17,743 nucleotides of DNA. It comes from Marisimplicoccus framensis_A (GTDB lineage: Bacteria > Bacteroidota > Bacteroidia > Flavobacteriales > Flavobacteriaceae). The notes beneath the pieces were generated by a model that made no database searches, was not told the origin of the DNA, and saw only the letters and a program-made list of their open reading frames with translations. Positions 1 through 7,891 of this stretch are shown in pieces. Location of the stretch: the NCBI GenBank assembly GCA_042088875.1, contig JBELLF010000021.1, positions 1-17,743 on the forward strand. The letters run 5' to 3'. Within the stretch, counting starts at the first letter, position 1. Each line of letters begins with the position of its first letter. The position numbers and the translations under genes were made by a program.

Positions 1-661
1 AGATTACAAACTCACCTTTTATTGTTCTTTCATTATATTCTAGAATTGCTTCTTCTATTGTGCCTCGAAATACCTCTTCATAAATTTTGGATATTTCCCT
101 AACTATAGCAATTTTTCTATCTGAACCGACTGTTTCTTTTAGATCAAAAAGGGTTTTAATTATTCTGAAAGGTGATTCATATAAGATTGTTGTTTTAGAA
201 TTTTGAGAAATCTCTGAAAGTTTTAATTTCCTCCCTTTTTTTCTTGGTAAAAACCCTTCGAAAATAAAACTATCACTCGGTAATCCACTTACTACTAATG
301 CTGGAATAAAAGCTGTTGGACCAGGTAAACAACTAATTAATATATTTTTATTAATTGCTTCACGAATCAATAAAAAACCAGGATCAGATATACATGGAGT
401 TCCAGCATCTGTTATTAAAGAGACCTTGATACCATTAATTAACATTTGAACATATTCATCAACTTTTTTATGTTCATTGTTAAGATGATAACTAATAACT
501 TTTGTTGAAATATTATAGTGTTTTAAAAGTTTTTTAGCATGCCTTGTGTCCTCAGCCAATATTATATTTGAATTTTTAAGTATTTCTATAGCTCTCAAGG
601 TAATATCTTCCATATTGCCAATAGGAGTTGGCACGATATATAGTTGAGGATTATTTGTCAT
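1..661 (-). CDS. rsmI: 16S rRNA (cytidine-1402-2'-O)-methyltransferase RsmI, 3' end cut by window edge
   Basis: This gene is read on the minus strand from an ATG at 661-659 and stays open to base 1, giving 220 codons. RsmI proteins are usually a little over 220 aa, so only the last few residues should be missing. RsmI uses S-adenosylmethionine to 2'-O-methylate C1402 in the 16S rRNA decoding centre. The translation opens with the family signature (VPTPIGNMEDIT, then AEDTRHAKKLL). Near the window edge it shows the C-terminal KIYEEVFRGTIEEA segment followed by KGEFVI. The start overlaps the end of the upstream 105-aa gene by 11 nt, which suggests one transcript. The family call is secure; the only gap is the missing C-terminus. 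Confidence 0.95.
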   Translation of the reverse strand, partial: MTNNPQLYIVPTPIGNMEDITLRAIEILKNSNIILAEDTRHAKKLLKHYNISTKVISYHLNNEHKKVDEYVQMLINGIKVSLITDAGTPCISDPGFLLIREAINKNILISCLPGPTAFIPALVVSGLPSDSFIFEGFLPRKKGRKLKLSEISQNSKTTILYESPFRIIKTLFDLKETVGSDRKIAIVREISKIYEEVFRGTIEEAILEYNERTIKGEFVI

Positions 662-968
662 CGTCAGTTTCTGGAATCTCAGTAACTAAGTCTTTGATAG
701 AATCAATTAGTGGAATTATTTCACTTTCATTATAAGGTAGTTCAACATTTTTTTCTGATGATAAATTCAGCTCTCTTAAAGTCTGCTTAAGTTCCTTTGA
801 GTACAATACCCAATCAGAATTTTGCTTACTTTTTGATAGAAATTTATATATGATTGCTAGTTCAAATATTTCTTTTGCATTCTTATAAATCTCATCCTGA
901 TCTGATAAATTTGATTTGTTAATTTTCTCGGCGATCTCTTTTATCTTATTTTCTATATTTTTAAACAC
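651..968 (-). CDS. Small conserved-type protein of unknown function between rsmI and tdk
   Basis: A 105-aa acidic, lysine- and glutamate-rich protein, probably cytoplasmic, with no signal peptide or membrane segment. The first part (about residues 1-65) is predicted by eye to be helical, and the tail ends in several acidic residues (ETDDDK). The start is a GTG at 968-966; no in-frame ATG follows in the N-terminal region. The gene ends 11 nt inside rsmI, so the two are probably co-transcribed. It diverges from tdk across a 67-nt spacer. I do not recognise a domain or active site. A small unnamed protein beside rsmI and tdk is plausible in Flavobacteriia, but I infer no function. Coding status is supported by length, by the tight fit with rsmI and by an ordinary amino-acid composition. 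Confidence 0.75.
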   Translation of the reverse strand: MFKNIENKIKEIAEKINKSNLSDQDEIYKNAKEIFELAIIYKFLSKSKQNSDWVLYSKELKQTLRELNLSSEKNVELPYNESEIIPLIDSIKDLVTEIPETDDDK

Positions 969-1001
969 TTCTATAAATTATATTAATGAATTTCTTTTTA
1001 A

Positions 1002-1009
1002 TAAATTTG
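1002..1009 (+). promoter_or_regulatory. Candidate Bacteroidetes -7 box (TAAATTTG) for tdk-asd
   Basis: TAAATTTG matches the Bacteroidetes -7 consensus TAnnTTTG and lies 26 nt before the preferred tdk start, in the divergent spacer. No clear TTG or TTTG -33 element sits 17-23 nt upstream, so the call rests on one element. Its position argues against the longer tdk reading frame that begins inside the opposite gene. Confidence 0.4.
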
Positions 1010-1035
1010 GCTTATTTTCTAATTTAAATTACAAA

Positions 1036-1623
1036 ATGTTTTTAGAAAACCCTGCATACAACAATGAACAATTTGGGTGGATTGAGGTAATTTGCGGATC
1101 AATGTTTTCTGGCAAAACTGAAGAGTTAATTCGGAGGATTAAAAGAGCTAAAATAGCTAATCAAAAAGTTAAAATTTTTAAACCTATTATTGACTCAAGA
1201 AGTAAAAACTATATTGAATCTCATGATGACAATAAACTTGAATCAATTGAAGTAAAGTTATCATCAGAAATTTTAAATAAGTTAAAAAATTGTGATGTAA
1301 TAGCTATTGATGAAGCTCAATTTTTTGATGACGGAATAGTTGATGTTTGTAATAACCTAGCAAATAACGGTATTAGAGTAATTATTGCAGGATTAGATAT
1401 GGATTATCTTGGTAATCCGTTTGGTCCAATGCCGAACCTTATGGCCATCTCTGAGTATGTTACTAAAGTTCATGCAGTATGTAAAAAATCTGGAAATGTT
1501 GCTAATTATAGTTATAGAAAAAACAAAAAAAAGGATATTGTTGTAATAGGTGAGAAAGATAAATATGAACCTTTAAGTAGGGCAGTTTTTTTTAAAAAAA
1601 TGAAAAAAAATAAATCAAAATGA
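1036..1623 (+). CDS. tdk: Thymidine kinase (type II)
   Basis: A 195-aa enzyme that phosphorylates thymidine to dTMP with ATP in the nucleotide salvage pathway. The P-loop GSMFSGKT is at residues 21-28. The DEAQFF segment at 92-97 carries the catalytic glutamate (E93). A lasso-like region and a YEPLSR motif near the C-terminus complete the type II pattern. The reading frame is open back to 916, but the ATG at 1036 places the P-loop at the usual distance from the N-terminus and avoids overlap with the divergent gene. The usual structural zinc site is degraded: C149 remains, but its CxxC partner is S152, as I recall for other Bacteroidetes TKs. The tail is very lysine-rich and A-rich in DNA. The stop overlaps the asd start (ATGA), implying translational coupling. 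Confidence 0.95.
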   Translation: MFLENPAYNNEQFGWIEVICGSMFSGKTEELIRRIKRAKIANQKVKIFKPIIDSRSKNYIESHDDNKLESIEVKLSSEILNKLKNCDVIAIDEAQFFDDGIVDVCNNLANNGIRVIIAGLDMDYLGNPFGPMPNLMAISEYVTKVHAVCKKSGNVANYSYRKNKKKDIVVIGEKDKYEPLSRAVFFKKMKKNKSK

Positions 1624-2609
1624 AAGTAGCTGTTATAGGATCAACTGGGGTTGTAGGAAATGTTATGCTTAATCTTCTTGAAAGTAGAAATTTCCCGATA
1701 AGTAATTTAATCCCTGTTGCGTCTGAAAGGTCAATAGGAAAAAAAATTCTATTTAATAATAAACAATATGATATAGTATCAATTGAAGATGCCGTTAAAA
1801 TGAGACCAGATATTGCATTATTTTCTGCAGGTGGTTCAACATCTTTGGAATGGGCTCCTAAATTTGCTACAGTTGGAACAAGAGTTATTGATAATTCTTC
1901 TGCATGGAGGATGGATTCATCAAAAAAATTAGTTGTTAGTGAAGTAAATTCTGAAGTTTTAACCAAAGATGATTACATTATTGCTAATCCAAATTGTTCA
2001 ACAATGCAGTTGATGGTAGTATTAGCTCCTTTGCATAGAATATATAAAATTAAAAGGTTAGTTATATCAACATATCAATCAGTATCTGGAACAGGAAAAA
2101 ATGCAATTGATCAGCTAAATGGAGAAAGAAGTGATTCAGATCCAGAAATTATATATCCTCACAGTATTGATCAAAATCTTCTTCCACATTGTGATGTTTT
2201 TGAGGAAGGTGGTTATACGAAAGAGGAAAATAAATTGATAAATGAAACCAGAAAAATTCTTAGTGATGACTCAATCCAAATTACTTCAACTGCTGTTAGG
2301 GTTCCTATTGAAATCTGTCATGGTGAATCTGTAAATATCGAGTTTGAAAATCAATTTGAGTTAGACCAAGTTTTTGAAATTTTAAATAATTCTCCTGGTC
2401 TTGTTGTAGAGGATGATCCTGCAAATAATTTATATCCTATGCCAATAAACTCTGCAAATAAGGATGATGTTTTTGTTGGTAGAATTAGGAGAGACTTTAG
2501 TATTGAAAATGGATTAAATATTTGGGTTGTTGCAGATAACCTTAGGAAAGGGGCTGCAACAAATACAATTCAAATAGCTGAGAAATTAATCGAAATGAAG
2601 ATTATATAG
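1620..2609 (+). CDS. asd: Aspartate-semialdehyde dehydrogenase
   Basis: This 329-aa enzyme reduces aspartyl phosphate to aspartate semialdehyde with NADPH, feeding the lysine/diaminopimelate, threonine and methionine pathways. The N-terminal nucleotide-binding loop GSTGVVG is at residues 7-13. The catalytic cysteine is C126 in NPNCST. Q153 lies in the STYQSVSGTG segment, R227 in VRVP and the catalytic H234 in CHGESVN. Length and motif spacing fit the family with no sign of damage. The ATG overlaps the tdk stop in an ATGA arrangement. The 3' end overlaps the convergent accC end by 8 nt, leaving no room for an intergenic terminator. Confidence 0.97.
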   Translation: MKVAVIGSTGVVGNVMLNLLESRNFPISNLIPVASERSIGKKILFNNKQYDIVSIEDAVKMRPDIALFSAGGSTSLEWAPKFATVGTRVIDNSSAWRMDSSKKLVVSEVNSEVLTKDDYIIANPNCSTMQLMVVLAPLHRIYKIKRLVISTYQSVSGTGKNAIDQLNGERSDSDPEIIYPHSIDQNLLPHCDVFEEGGYTKEENKLINETRKILSDDSIQITSTAVRVPIEICHGESVNIEFENQFELDQVFEILNNSPGLVVEDDPANNLYPMPINSANKDDVFVGRIRRDFSIENGLNIWVVADNLRKGAATNTIQIAEKLIEMKII

Positions 2610-3945
2610 CCTTCATTTCAAAAGACTCCATAAATTTAGTAGTATAATTTCCTGAGATGAAATCTGGGTGTTCCATCATCTTTTGATGGAAAGGTATCGT
2701 AGTTTTTACACCTTCAATTACAAATTCATCTAACGCTCTTTTCATTTTGTTTATTGCTTCTTCTCTAGTTTGTGCTGTAGTTATAAGTTTTGCAATCATT
2801 GAGTCATAAAAAGGTGGTATTAAGTAGCCGCTATATACATGCGTATCAATTCTAACACCATGACCACCAGGAAAATGTAGAGTTAATATTTTTCCAGGAT
2901 TTGGCATAAAATCATTATTAGGATCTTCTGCATTTATCCTACACTCAATTGAGCAAAGTTTTGGGAAATAGTTTTTACCAGAGATAGGCTCGCCCGCCGC
3001 AACTAAAATCTGTTCTCTTATTAAATCATAATCTATGACTTGTTCAGTTATTGGGTGTTCTACCTGTATTCTAGTGTTCATTTCCATAAAATAAAAGTTT
3101 TTATGCTTATCAACTAGAAACTCAATAGTACCTGCACCTTCATACTTTATTGATTCAGCAGCTTTGACCGCAGCTTCACCCATTGCTTTTCTTAAAGGCT
3201 TTGTCATAAAAGGTGAGGGTGTTTCTTCTATTAATTTTTGATGTCTCCTTTGAATTGAGCAATCTCTCTCTGATAAATGACATGCTTTACCATAAGAATC
3301 ACCAATAATTTGAATTTCAATGTGTCTAGGGTCTTCTATAAATTTTTCTAAATACATATCATCATTATCAAAAGCTAATTTTGATTCCTGACGAGCAAGC
3401 TCCCATGCAGATGAAAGTTCTTTAGCATCTTTTGCTATTCTCATACCCTTACCTCCTCCTCCAGCAGTAGCTTTTAACATTACTGGATAACCTATTTCAA
3501 GTGCAATATTTTGAGCATCTTCAAGAGTGGGAACAAGACCCTCAGATCCTGGAATTGTTGGGACTCCTGCAGCTTTCATAGTTTCTTTTGCTGAAGATTT
3601 GTCACCCATTTTGTCAATCATTTCTGGAGAAGCTCCAATAAATTTAATTTTATGTTCTTCACAAATTTTTGAAAACTTGCTATTTTCTGATAAAAATCCA
3701 TATCCAGGGTGAATAGCATCAGCATTTGTAATTTCTGCGGCAGCTATAATATTTGCTGATTTTAAATAAGATTCTGAGCTTGCACTTGGCCCAATACAGA
3801 CTGCTTCATCTGCAAACCTAACATGAAGACTCTCCTCATCTGCTTTTGAATAAACTGCAACGGTTTTAATACCCATCTCTTTACACGTCCTAATAACACG
3901 CATAGCAATCTCTCCTCTATTAGCAATTAAAATTTTATCAAACAT
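2602..3945 (-). CDS. accC: Acetyl-CoA carboxylase, biotin carboxylase subunit
   Basis: A 447-aa ATP-grasp enzyme that carboxylates the biotin on AccB using bicarbonate and ATP, the first half-reaction of malonyl-CoA synthesis. The N-terminal domain shows ILIANRGEIA (6-15) and HPGYGFLSEN (79-88). The ATP-binding lysine is K158, followed by the glycine-rich loop GGGGKGMR (162-169). The catalytic and metal region FMEMNTRIQVEHP (286-298) is intact. The length matches stand-alone AccC, so this is not a fused acyl-CoA carboxylase alpha chain. The gene begins 2 nt after the accB stop and is the last gene of the minus-strand fatty-acid block. A distinct propionyl-CoA carboxylase is possible in Bacteroidetes, but the fabH-accB context favours acetyl-CoA carboxylase. 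Confidence 0.96.
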   Translation of the reverse strand: MFDKILIANRGEIAMRVIRTCKEMGIKTVAVYSKADEESLHVRFADEAVCIGPSASSESYLKSANIIAAAEITNADAIHPGYGFLSENSKFSKICEEHKIKFIGASPEMIDKMGDKSSAKETMKAAGVPTIPGSEGLVPTLEDAQNIALEIGYPVMLKATAGGGGKGMRIAKDAKELSSAWELARQESKLAFDNDDMYLEKFIEDPRHIEIQIIGDSYGKACHLSERDCSIQRRHQKLIEETPSPFMTKPLRKAMGEAAVKAAESIKYEGAGTIEFLVDKHKNFYFMEMNTRIQVEHPITEQVIDYDLIREQILVAAGEPISGKNYFPKLCSIECRINAEDPNNDFMPNPGKILTLHFPGGHGVRIDTHVYSGYLIPPFYDSMIAKLITTAQTREEAINKMKRALDEFVIEGVKTTIPFHQKMMEHPDFISGNYTTKFMESFEMKAI

Positions 3946-3947
3946 CT

Positions 3948-4427
3948 CTAGGAAGGATCAATAATGAATAAAGGTTGATCAAATTCAACAGGGCTTTGAT
4001 CATCGACTAAAATTTTAACAATTTTACCAGAAAATTCAGATTCAATTTCGTTGTATAATTTCATAGCTTCAATAACACACAACACATCGCCTTTTTCAAT
4101 ACTTTGTCCAATCTCAACAAATGATGACTTATCAGGTGATGGTTTTCTATAAAATGTTCCAATTATTGGTGATTTTATGATCACTTGATTATTATTCTCT
4201 AGATTTGGTTCAGGTGTTTGTTGTGAATTAACTTCTTGAACAGCTTGAATAATTGGTTGATTAGAAGGAATTGAAACTGGTGCTGGAACATCATCAACAA
4301 TTATATGTTGTGGTGAGACTGATTTAGTTTTTATTGTAATTTTAAAGTCATCTCTTTCAATTTTCACCTCTTCCACTCCAGACTTCTGAACGAACTTGAT
4401 TAAATTTTGTATTTCTTTTATATCCAT
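3948..4427 (-). CDS. accB: Biotin carboxyl carrier protein of acetyl-CoA carboxylase
   Basis: A 159-aa carrier protein whose biotinylated lysine shuttles the carboxyl group between AccC and the carboxyltransferase. The N-terminal segment (MDIKEIQNLIKFVQKSG) is the usual BCCP dimer or partner-binding helix. A proline-, glutamine- and asparagine-rich linker covers roughly residues 45-82. The biotinyl domain covers 83-159, with K123 in the EAMKL motif and a typical PLFIIDPS end. It starts at an ATG 10 nt after the fabH stop and is followed 2 nt later by accC. The three genes are therefore almost certainly one transcription unit. Confidence 0.96.
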   Translation of the reverse strand: MDIKEIQNLIKFVQKSGVEEVKIERDDFKITIKTKSVSPQHIIVDDVPAPVSIPSNQPIIQAVQEVNSQQTPEPNLENNNQVIIKSPIIGTFYRKPSPDKSSFVEIGQSIEKGDVLCVIEAMKLYNEIESEFSGKIVKILVDDQSPVEFDQPLFIIDPS

Positions 4428-4437
4428 AAATTAAAAT

Positions 4438-5445
4438 TTAGTTATATGCCCATGTTAAATACGCTGCACCCCATGTTAAACCAGCACCAAAAGCAGCAAG
4501 AATTAATTTATCACCTTTATTTAATTTTTTTTCATAATCATACATTAACAAAGGAATTGTTGCAGCAGTTGTATTTCCATAATTTTCAATGTTCATAAGA
4601 ACCTTATTTTTATCTAAATTAATCTTTTCTGCGGTAGCATCAATAATTCTTTTATTAGCTTGATGTGGGATTAAATATTTTATCTCTTCAGATTTAAGGT
4701 CATTTCTCAAAATAATTTGCTCAGTAGCATTTGCCATCTCAGATACAGCTGATTTAAAGACAGTTTTACCATCTTGGGCTATATAATGCCATTTATTTGT
4801 AATTGTTTCATTTGTTATAGGATAAAGAGATCCTCCAGACTTAACATTTAGCCATTCTGCACCAATGCCGTCAGATCTGAGGTATTCATCTTCCCAACCA
4901 AATCCATTCTTGCTTGGCTCAACTAATACAGCTCCGGCACCATCTCCAAAAAGAATACCAGTTGACCTATCGGTATAATCTACAATTGAGGACATCATAT
5001 CTGCACCGATTAAAAGAACTTTTTTATATCTTCCTGATTCAATGTAACTAGAAGCTGTAGACATCCCAAATAGAAACCCTGAACATGCGGCGCTTAAATC
5101 AAAAGCATAGGCATTCTTTGCTTTAATTGCTGAAGCTACAGTAGGAGCAGTTGATGCTCCATGATAATCAGGAGTTATAGTTGAAACAATTACAAGGTCT
5201 ATTGTTTCAGGATTAATAGGTTTCTTAGCTAGAAGATCCAATACAGCATTGATGGCTAAAAATGAGGTGCCTTTTCCTTTTTCCTTAAGAATCCTTCTTT
5301 TTTTTATTCCTGTTCTGGCTGTAATCCACTCATCATTGGTATCAACCATCTTTTCTAAATCTTTATTCGAAATAAAGTCTTCTGGAACATAGCCTCCAAC
5401 TGCAGTAATTGCGGCTTTTATATTTGTTTTTTTGTTAGGTTTCAT
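4438..5445 (-). CDS. fabH: 3-oxoacyl-ACP synthase III
   Basis: A 335-aa condensing enzyme that joins acetyl-CoA, or a branched primer as is common in Bacteroidetes, to malonyl-ACP to start fatty-acid synthesis. The catalytic triad is visible: C121 in DLSAACSGFLFGM, H261 in PHQANKRI and N291 in GNTTAA. DTNDEWITARTGI (35-47) and the FGDGAGAVLVE glycine-rich segment (166-176) are also standard. It lies between rpmF (52-nt gap) and accB (10-nt gap). Unlike the enterobacterial rpmF-plsX-fabH order, no plsX lies between rpmF and fabH. The start is an ATG at 5445-5443. The primer preference cannot be read from the sequence. Confidence 0.97.
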   Translation of the reverse strand: MKPNKKTNIKAAITAVGGYVPEDFISNKDLEKMVDTNDEWITARTGIKKRRILKEKGKGTSFLAINAVLDLLAKKPINPETIDLVIVSTITPDYHGASTAPTVASAIKAKNAYAFDLSAACSGFLFGMSTASSYIESGRYKKVLLIGADMMSSIVDYTDRSTGILFGDGAGAVLVEPSKNGFGWEDEYLRSDGIGAEWLNVKSGGSLYPITNETITNKWHYIAQDGKTVFKSAVSEMANATEQIILRNDLKSEEIKYLIPHQANKRIIDATAEKINLDKNKVLMNIENYGNTTAATIPLLMYDYEKKLNKGDKLILAAFGAGLTWGAAYLTWAYN

Positions 5446-5497
5446 ACTAACATCAATTGAGTCAATTCACAATTAAATTGATAACTAAAGGTCGTTA

Positions 5498-5689
5498 TTA
5501 TTCTGATTCGAGAGAATCAACTAAAACTTTTCCTCTGTAATAAAGCTTTCCCTCATGCCAATGAGCTCTGTGGTATAAGTGTGACTCACCTGTAGCTTTA
5601 CATATTGATATTTGCTGTTTCTCAGCTTTAATATGTGTTCTACGTTTATCTCTTCTAGTCTTAGATATTTTACGTTTTGGATGTGCCAT
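5498..5689 (-). CDS. rpmF: 50S ribosomal protein L32
   Basis: A 63-aa basic ribosomal protein beginning MAHPKRKISKTRRDKRR, the L32 signature. It has the central CKATGESHLYHRAH segment and a KLYYRGKVLVD end. Only one cysteine (C30) remains where zinc-binding L32 proteins carry CxxC pairs, so this is a zinc-independent form. The ATG directly abuts the stop of the DUF177 gene, the classic YceD-rpmF pairing. Confidence 0.96.
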   Translation of the reverse strand: MAHPKRKISKTRRDKRRTHIKAEKQQISICKATGESHLYHRAHWHEGKLYYRGKVLVDSLESE

Positions 5690-6208
5690 TTATAATAAAT
5701 CTTTTAGTTTATCCCATCTGGGATCAGTCTTTTCTTTAAAATTTTTCTTAGGTTTTAATTTTTCAAGCTTTTCAATTATATCAGATTTTAATGTTCCATT
5801 CTTTATTCCAGGATGAATTTTTTTTTGTGGAATAGCAAGAATAACACTCTCATACATTATGTGTGATACATCAATGCTATTTGATCCAAATGGTAAGAAA
5901 ACTACTTTATCATCTGATGATATTGTATCATCTTTAAATTTTACAATAACATCATAGTGAGTTTCTAACTTTAATGAAAAAATTTCCATTGAAAGATCAC
6001 ATTGAACTTGAACCTCTCCATTAAATCTAAATTTTAAGTTTAGTAAATTTTCTTTCTTCTCTAACTCAAGAATAGATTTAATGTTTGCATCTTCAAAATC
6101 ATAATAATCAAAATTTTTAAAGAACTTATTTCCTATTTCAAAGTCAAAGAAATGAACACCTTCTTTCAGTCCTGAAAATTTAACCAAATATGGTGAAAGC
6201 GATTTCAT
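5690..6208 (-). CDS. DUF177/YceD family protein
   Basis: A 172-aa protein of the DUF177 (YceD) family, which is found next to rpmF across bacteria. Roles in 23S rRNA or large-subunit maturation have been proposed for the family but cannot be seen here. Supporting features are the N-terminal beta-rich segment, the VILAIPQKKIHPG stretch in the C-terminal half and the ending DPRWDKLKDLL, which is typical of Bacteroidetes members. The family's usual CxxC is reduced to a single cysteine in VQCDLSMEIF. I chose the ATG at 6208-6206; a GTG one codon upstream (6211) is also possible. The gene abuts rpmF with no gap, and a well-formed promoter lies just upstream. Confidence 0.9.
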   Translation of the reverse strand: MKSLSPYLVKFSGLKEGVHFFDFEIGNKFFKNFDYYDFEDANIKSILELEKKENLLNLKFRFNGEVQVQCDLSMEIFSLKLETHYDVIVKFKDDTISSDDKVVFLPFGSNSIDVSHIMYESVILAIPQKKIHPGIKNGTLKSDIIEKLEKLKPKKNFKEKTDPRWDKLKDLL

Positions 6209-6226
6209 CACTTAACTATTGAGCGG

Positions 6227-6260
6227 CAAATTTATAAAAATTTATCTATTTAATGTCAAA
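6227..6260 (-). promoter_or_regulatory. Candidate Bacteroidetes promoter for the DUF177-rpmF-fabH-accBC operon
   Basis: On the minus strand a TTTG (6260-6257) is followed by 22 nt and then TAAATTTG (6234-6227). This fits the Flavobacterium consensus TTG-N17-23-TAnnTTTG. Transcription should begin around 6220, leaving a leader of only about a dozen bases before the DUF177 start. The -33 element overlaps the pdxA stop codon (6258-6256), so the operon can be transcribed independently of pdxA while still receiving read-through. Confidence 0.6.
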
Positions 6261-7260
6261 CTAAGTTGTTTCTTAATTTAAACACTTGAAGACCTAATTT
6301 TATTGCATTTGTAAATGAGGTGTGATCTGCTATTCCTTTTCCAGCTATATCAAAGCCAGTACCATGATCTGGTGAGGTTCTTACAACTGGTAAACCTGCT
6401 GTAAAATTTACTCCTTTTCCAAAGGAAATAGTTTTAAATGGTATAAGTCCTTGATCATGGTATGAGGCAATAACACCATCATATTTTTTATAATTTTCAT
6501 TAACAAAAAAAGTGTCTGCTGAAAATGGACCAGTAACAGAACTCGTAGCTCCCTTAAAACTATTAACTGCTGGTGTAATTATTAATTGGTCTTCATTACC
6601 TATTAAACCATTATCTCCTGCATGAGGATTAACTGCCAGCACAGCAATTTTAGGTTTTTTTATCTGAAAGTCGTTTATTAAACATTTCTCTAATACTTTG
6701 ATTTTTTGCTCAACAATACCTCTATTAATAGCATTTGATACATCTTTTATTGGAATATGGTCTGTTAATAAGGCTATTTTAAGTTCTTCCGATATCATTA
6801 ACATTAAGGGGTTAGTACCAAAATAATCCTTTAAAAAATCTGTATGGCCTGTAAATTTAAATGATTTAGAATACGATAAATCTTTGTTTATTGGAGCGGT
6901 AACCAAGACATCTATCATATTATTTTTTATAGCTTTAGTAGCTTCTTTCAAAGAAAGAATTCCGAATGCAGATAAGTCTTTAATAGATTCTCCAAAATTA
7001 AATTGAGAATTAGAGAATACCTCTTTTACATTTATATGATTATCCAAAACATCTTCTTCACTATCAATCTTTCTTAATGAAGGGGTATCAATTTGAAAAT
7101 GGTTTTTTTGTTTTTCAATTAAGCCAATTGAAGCATATATTATGAAATTACATTCATGAAATAGACTAAAATTAGATAGTGATTTTAAGATTATTTCAAT
7201 TCCAATTCCATTTGGATCACCAATAGTTATTCCAACATTTATTTTTCTTGATTTTACCAC
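6256..7260 (-). CDS. pdxA: 4-hydroxythreonine-4-phosphate dehydrogenase
   Basis: A 334-aa NAD-dependent enzyme that oxidises 4-phosphohydroxy-threonine in DXP-dependent pyridoxal phosphate synthesis. The N-terminal GITIGDPNGIGIE signature covers residues 10-22. The three metal-binding histidines are H139 (TGHTDF), H213 (NPHAGDNG) and H268 (YHDQGLIPFK). The end carries RTSPDHGTGFDIAGKG. The start is a GTG at 7260-7258: an in-frame TAA lies two codons upstream and no ATG is available near the N-terminus. The gene is divergent from ribE across 46 nt and lies 47 nt before the DUF177 gene. Confidence 0.95.
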   Translation of the reverse strand: MVKSRKINVGITIGDPNGIGIEIILKSLSNFSLFHECNFIIYASIGLIEKQKNHFQIDTPSLRKIDSEEDVLDNHINVKEVFSNSQFNFGESIKDLSAFGILSLKEATKAIKNNMIDVLVTAPINKDLSYSKSFKFTGHTDFLKDYFGTNPLMLMISEELKIALLTDHIPIKDVSNAINRGIVEQKIKVLEKCLINDFQIKKPKIAVLAVNPHAGDNGLIGNEDQLIITPAVNSFKGATSSVTGPFSADTFFVNENYKKYDGVIASYHDQGLIPFKTISFGKGVNFTAGLPVVRTSPDHGTGFDIAGKGIADHTSFTNAIKLGLQVFKLRNNLV

Positions 7261-7295
7261 TCTTTAATTAATTGCTAATTTTACCAATTCAAAAA

Positions 7296-7303
7296 CAAAG
7301 ATA
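7296..7303 (-). promoter_or_regulatory. Candidate -7 box (TATCTTTG) for pdxA
   Basis: On the minus strand TATCTTTG fits TAnnTTTG and lies 35 nt before the pdxA GTG start, in the pdxA/ribE spacer. No -33 TTG is visible at the right distance inside the ribE start region, so this is a one-element call. Confidence 0.35.
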
Positions 7304-7306
7304 ATA

Positions 7307-7891
7307 ATGTTCACTGGGATAATTGAATGTATGGCTACCGTTGTTAAGGTAGAAAAAAATAAAGGAAATTTAGATATTTCCCTTAAGTCTGAAATTACAA
7401 ATGAACTTAAGATTGATCAAAGCTTATGCCACAACGGTGTCTGTTTGACCGTTGTTGATATACATGATGATGTATATACAGTAAATGTAATTTCTGAGAG
7501 TATTGAAAGATCAAATTTTAGGGATATTATTCCAGGCGATATTATAAATATTGAGAGATCAATGTCAGTTAATTCAAGATTTGATGGTCATATAGTTCAG
7601 GGACATGTTGATGAGGTTGCAATTTGTTCTGAGGTTAGTGAAACTGATGGAAGTTGGAAGTATGTATTTGAACACTCAAAAAATAATATAACTGTTGAGA
7701 AGGGATCTATTACTATAAATGGAGTTAGTCTAACAGTTGTTGATTCTAAAGAAAATTCTTTTTCTGTTGCAATTATACCTTATACTTTTAATAATACTAA
7801 CTTTAATCAAATTAATGTTGGAAGTAAGGTGAATCTAGAATTTGACATAATAGGTAAGTATATATCAAAAATGTTAAAGAAGACAGACTAA
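7307..7891 (+). CDS. ribE: Riboflavin synthase, alpha chain
   Basis: A 194-aa enzyme that dismutates two molecules of 6,7-dimethyl-8-ribityllumazine to riboflavin and the pyrimidine precursor. It contains the expected two lumazine-binding domains. The first starts MFTGIIE and carries SLCHNGVCLTVVD (39-51). The second follows ERSMSVNSRFDGHIVQGHVD (83-102) and carries GSITINGVSLTVVD (133-146). Length and internal repeat are typical. No FMN riboswitch fits in the 46-nt upstream spacer. The stop shares one base with the start of the oxygenase gene (TAATG), so they are likely co-translated. Confidence 0.96.
   Translation: MFTGIIECMATVVKVEKNKGNLDISLKSEITNELKIDQSLCHNGVCLTVVDIHDDVYTVNVISESIERSNFRDIIPGDIINIERSMSVNSRFDGHIVQGHVDEVAICSEVSETDGSWKYVFEHSKNNITVEKGSITINGVSLTVVDSKENSFSVAIIPYTFNNTNFNQINVGSKVNLEFDIIGKYISKMLKKTD

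Noticed and set aside
916..1035. Upstream extension of the tdk frame by 40 residues
   Set aside because: It runs into the divergent 105-aa gene, and a -7 box at 1002-1009 lies inside it. The ATG at 1036 gives the normal family N-terminus.
1592..1966. 124-codon minus-strand frame opposite tdk and asd
   Set aside because: It lies antisense to clearly coding asd sequence, with low-complexity FF/SF composition and no recognisable domain.
7261..7306. FMN riboswitch before ribE
   Set aside because: The spacer is 46 nt, far too short for the aptamer, and shows none of its conserved stems.
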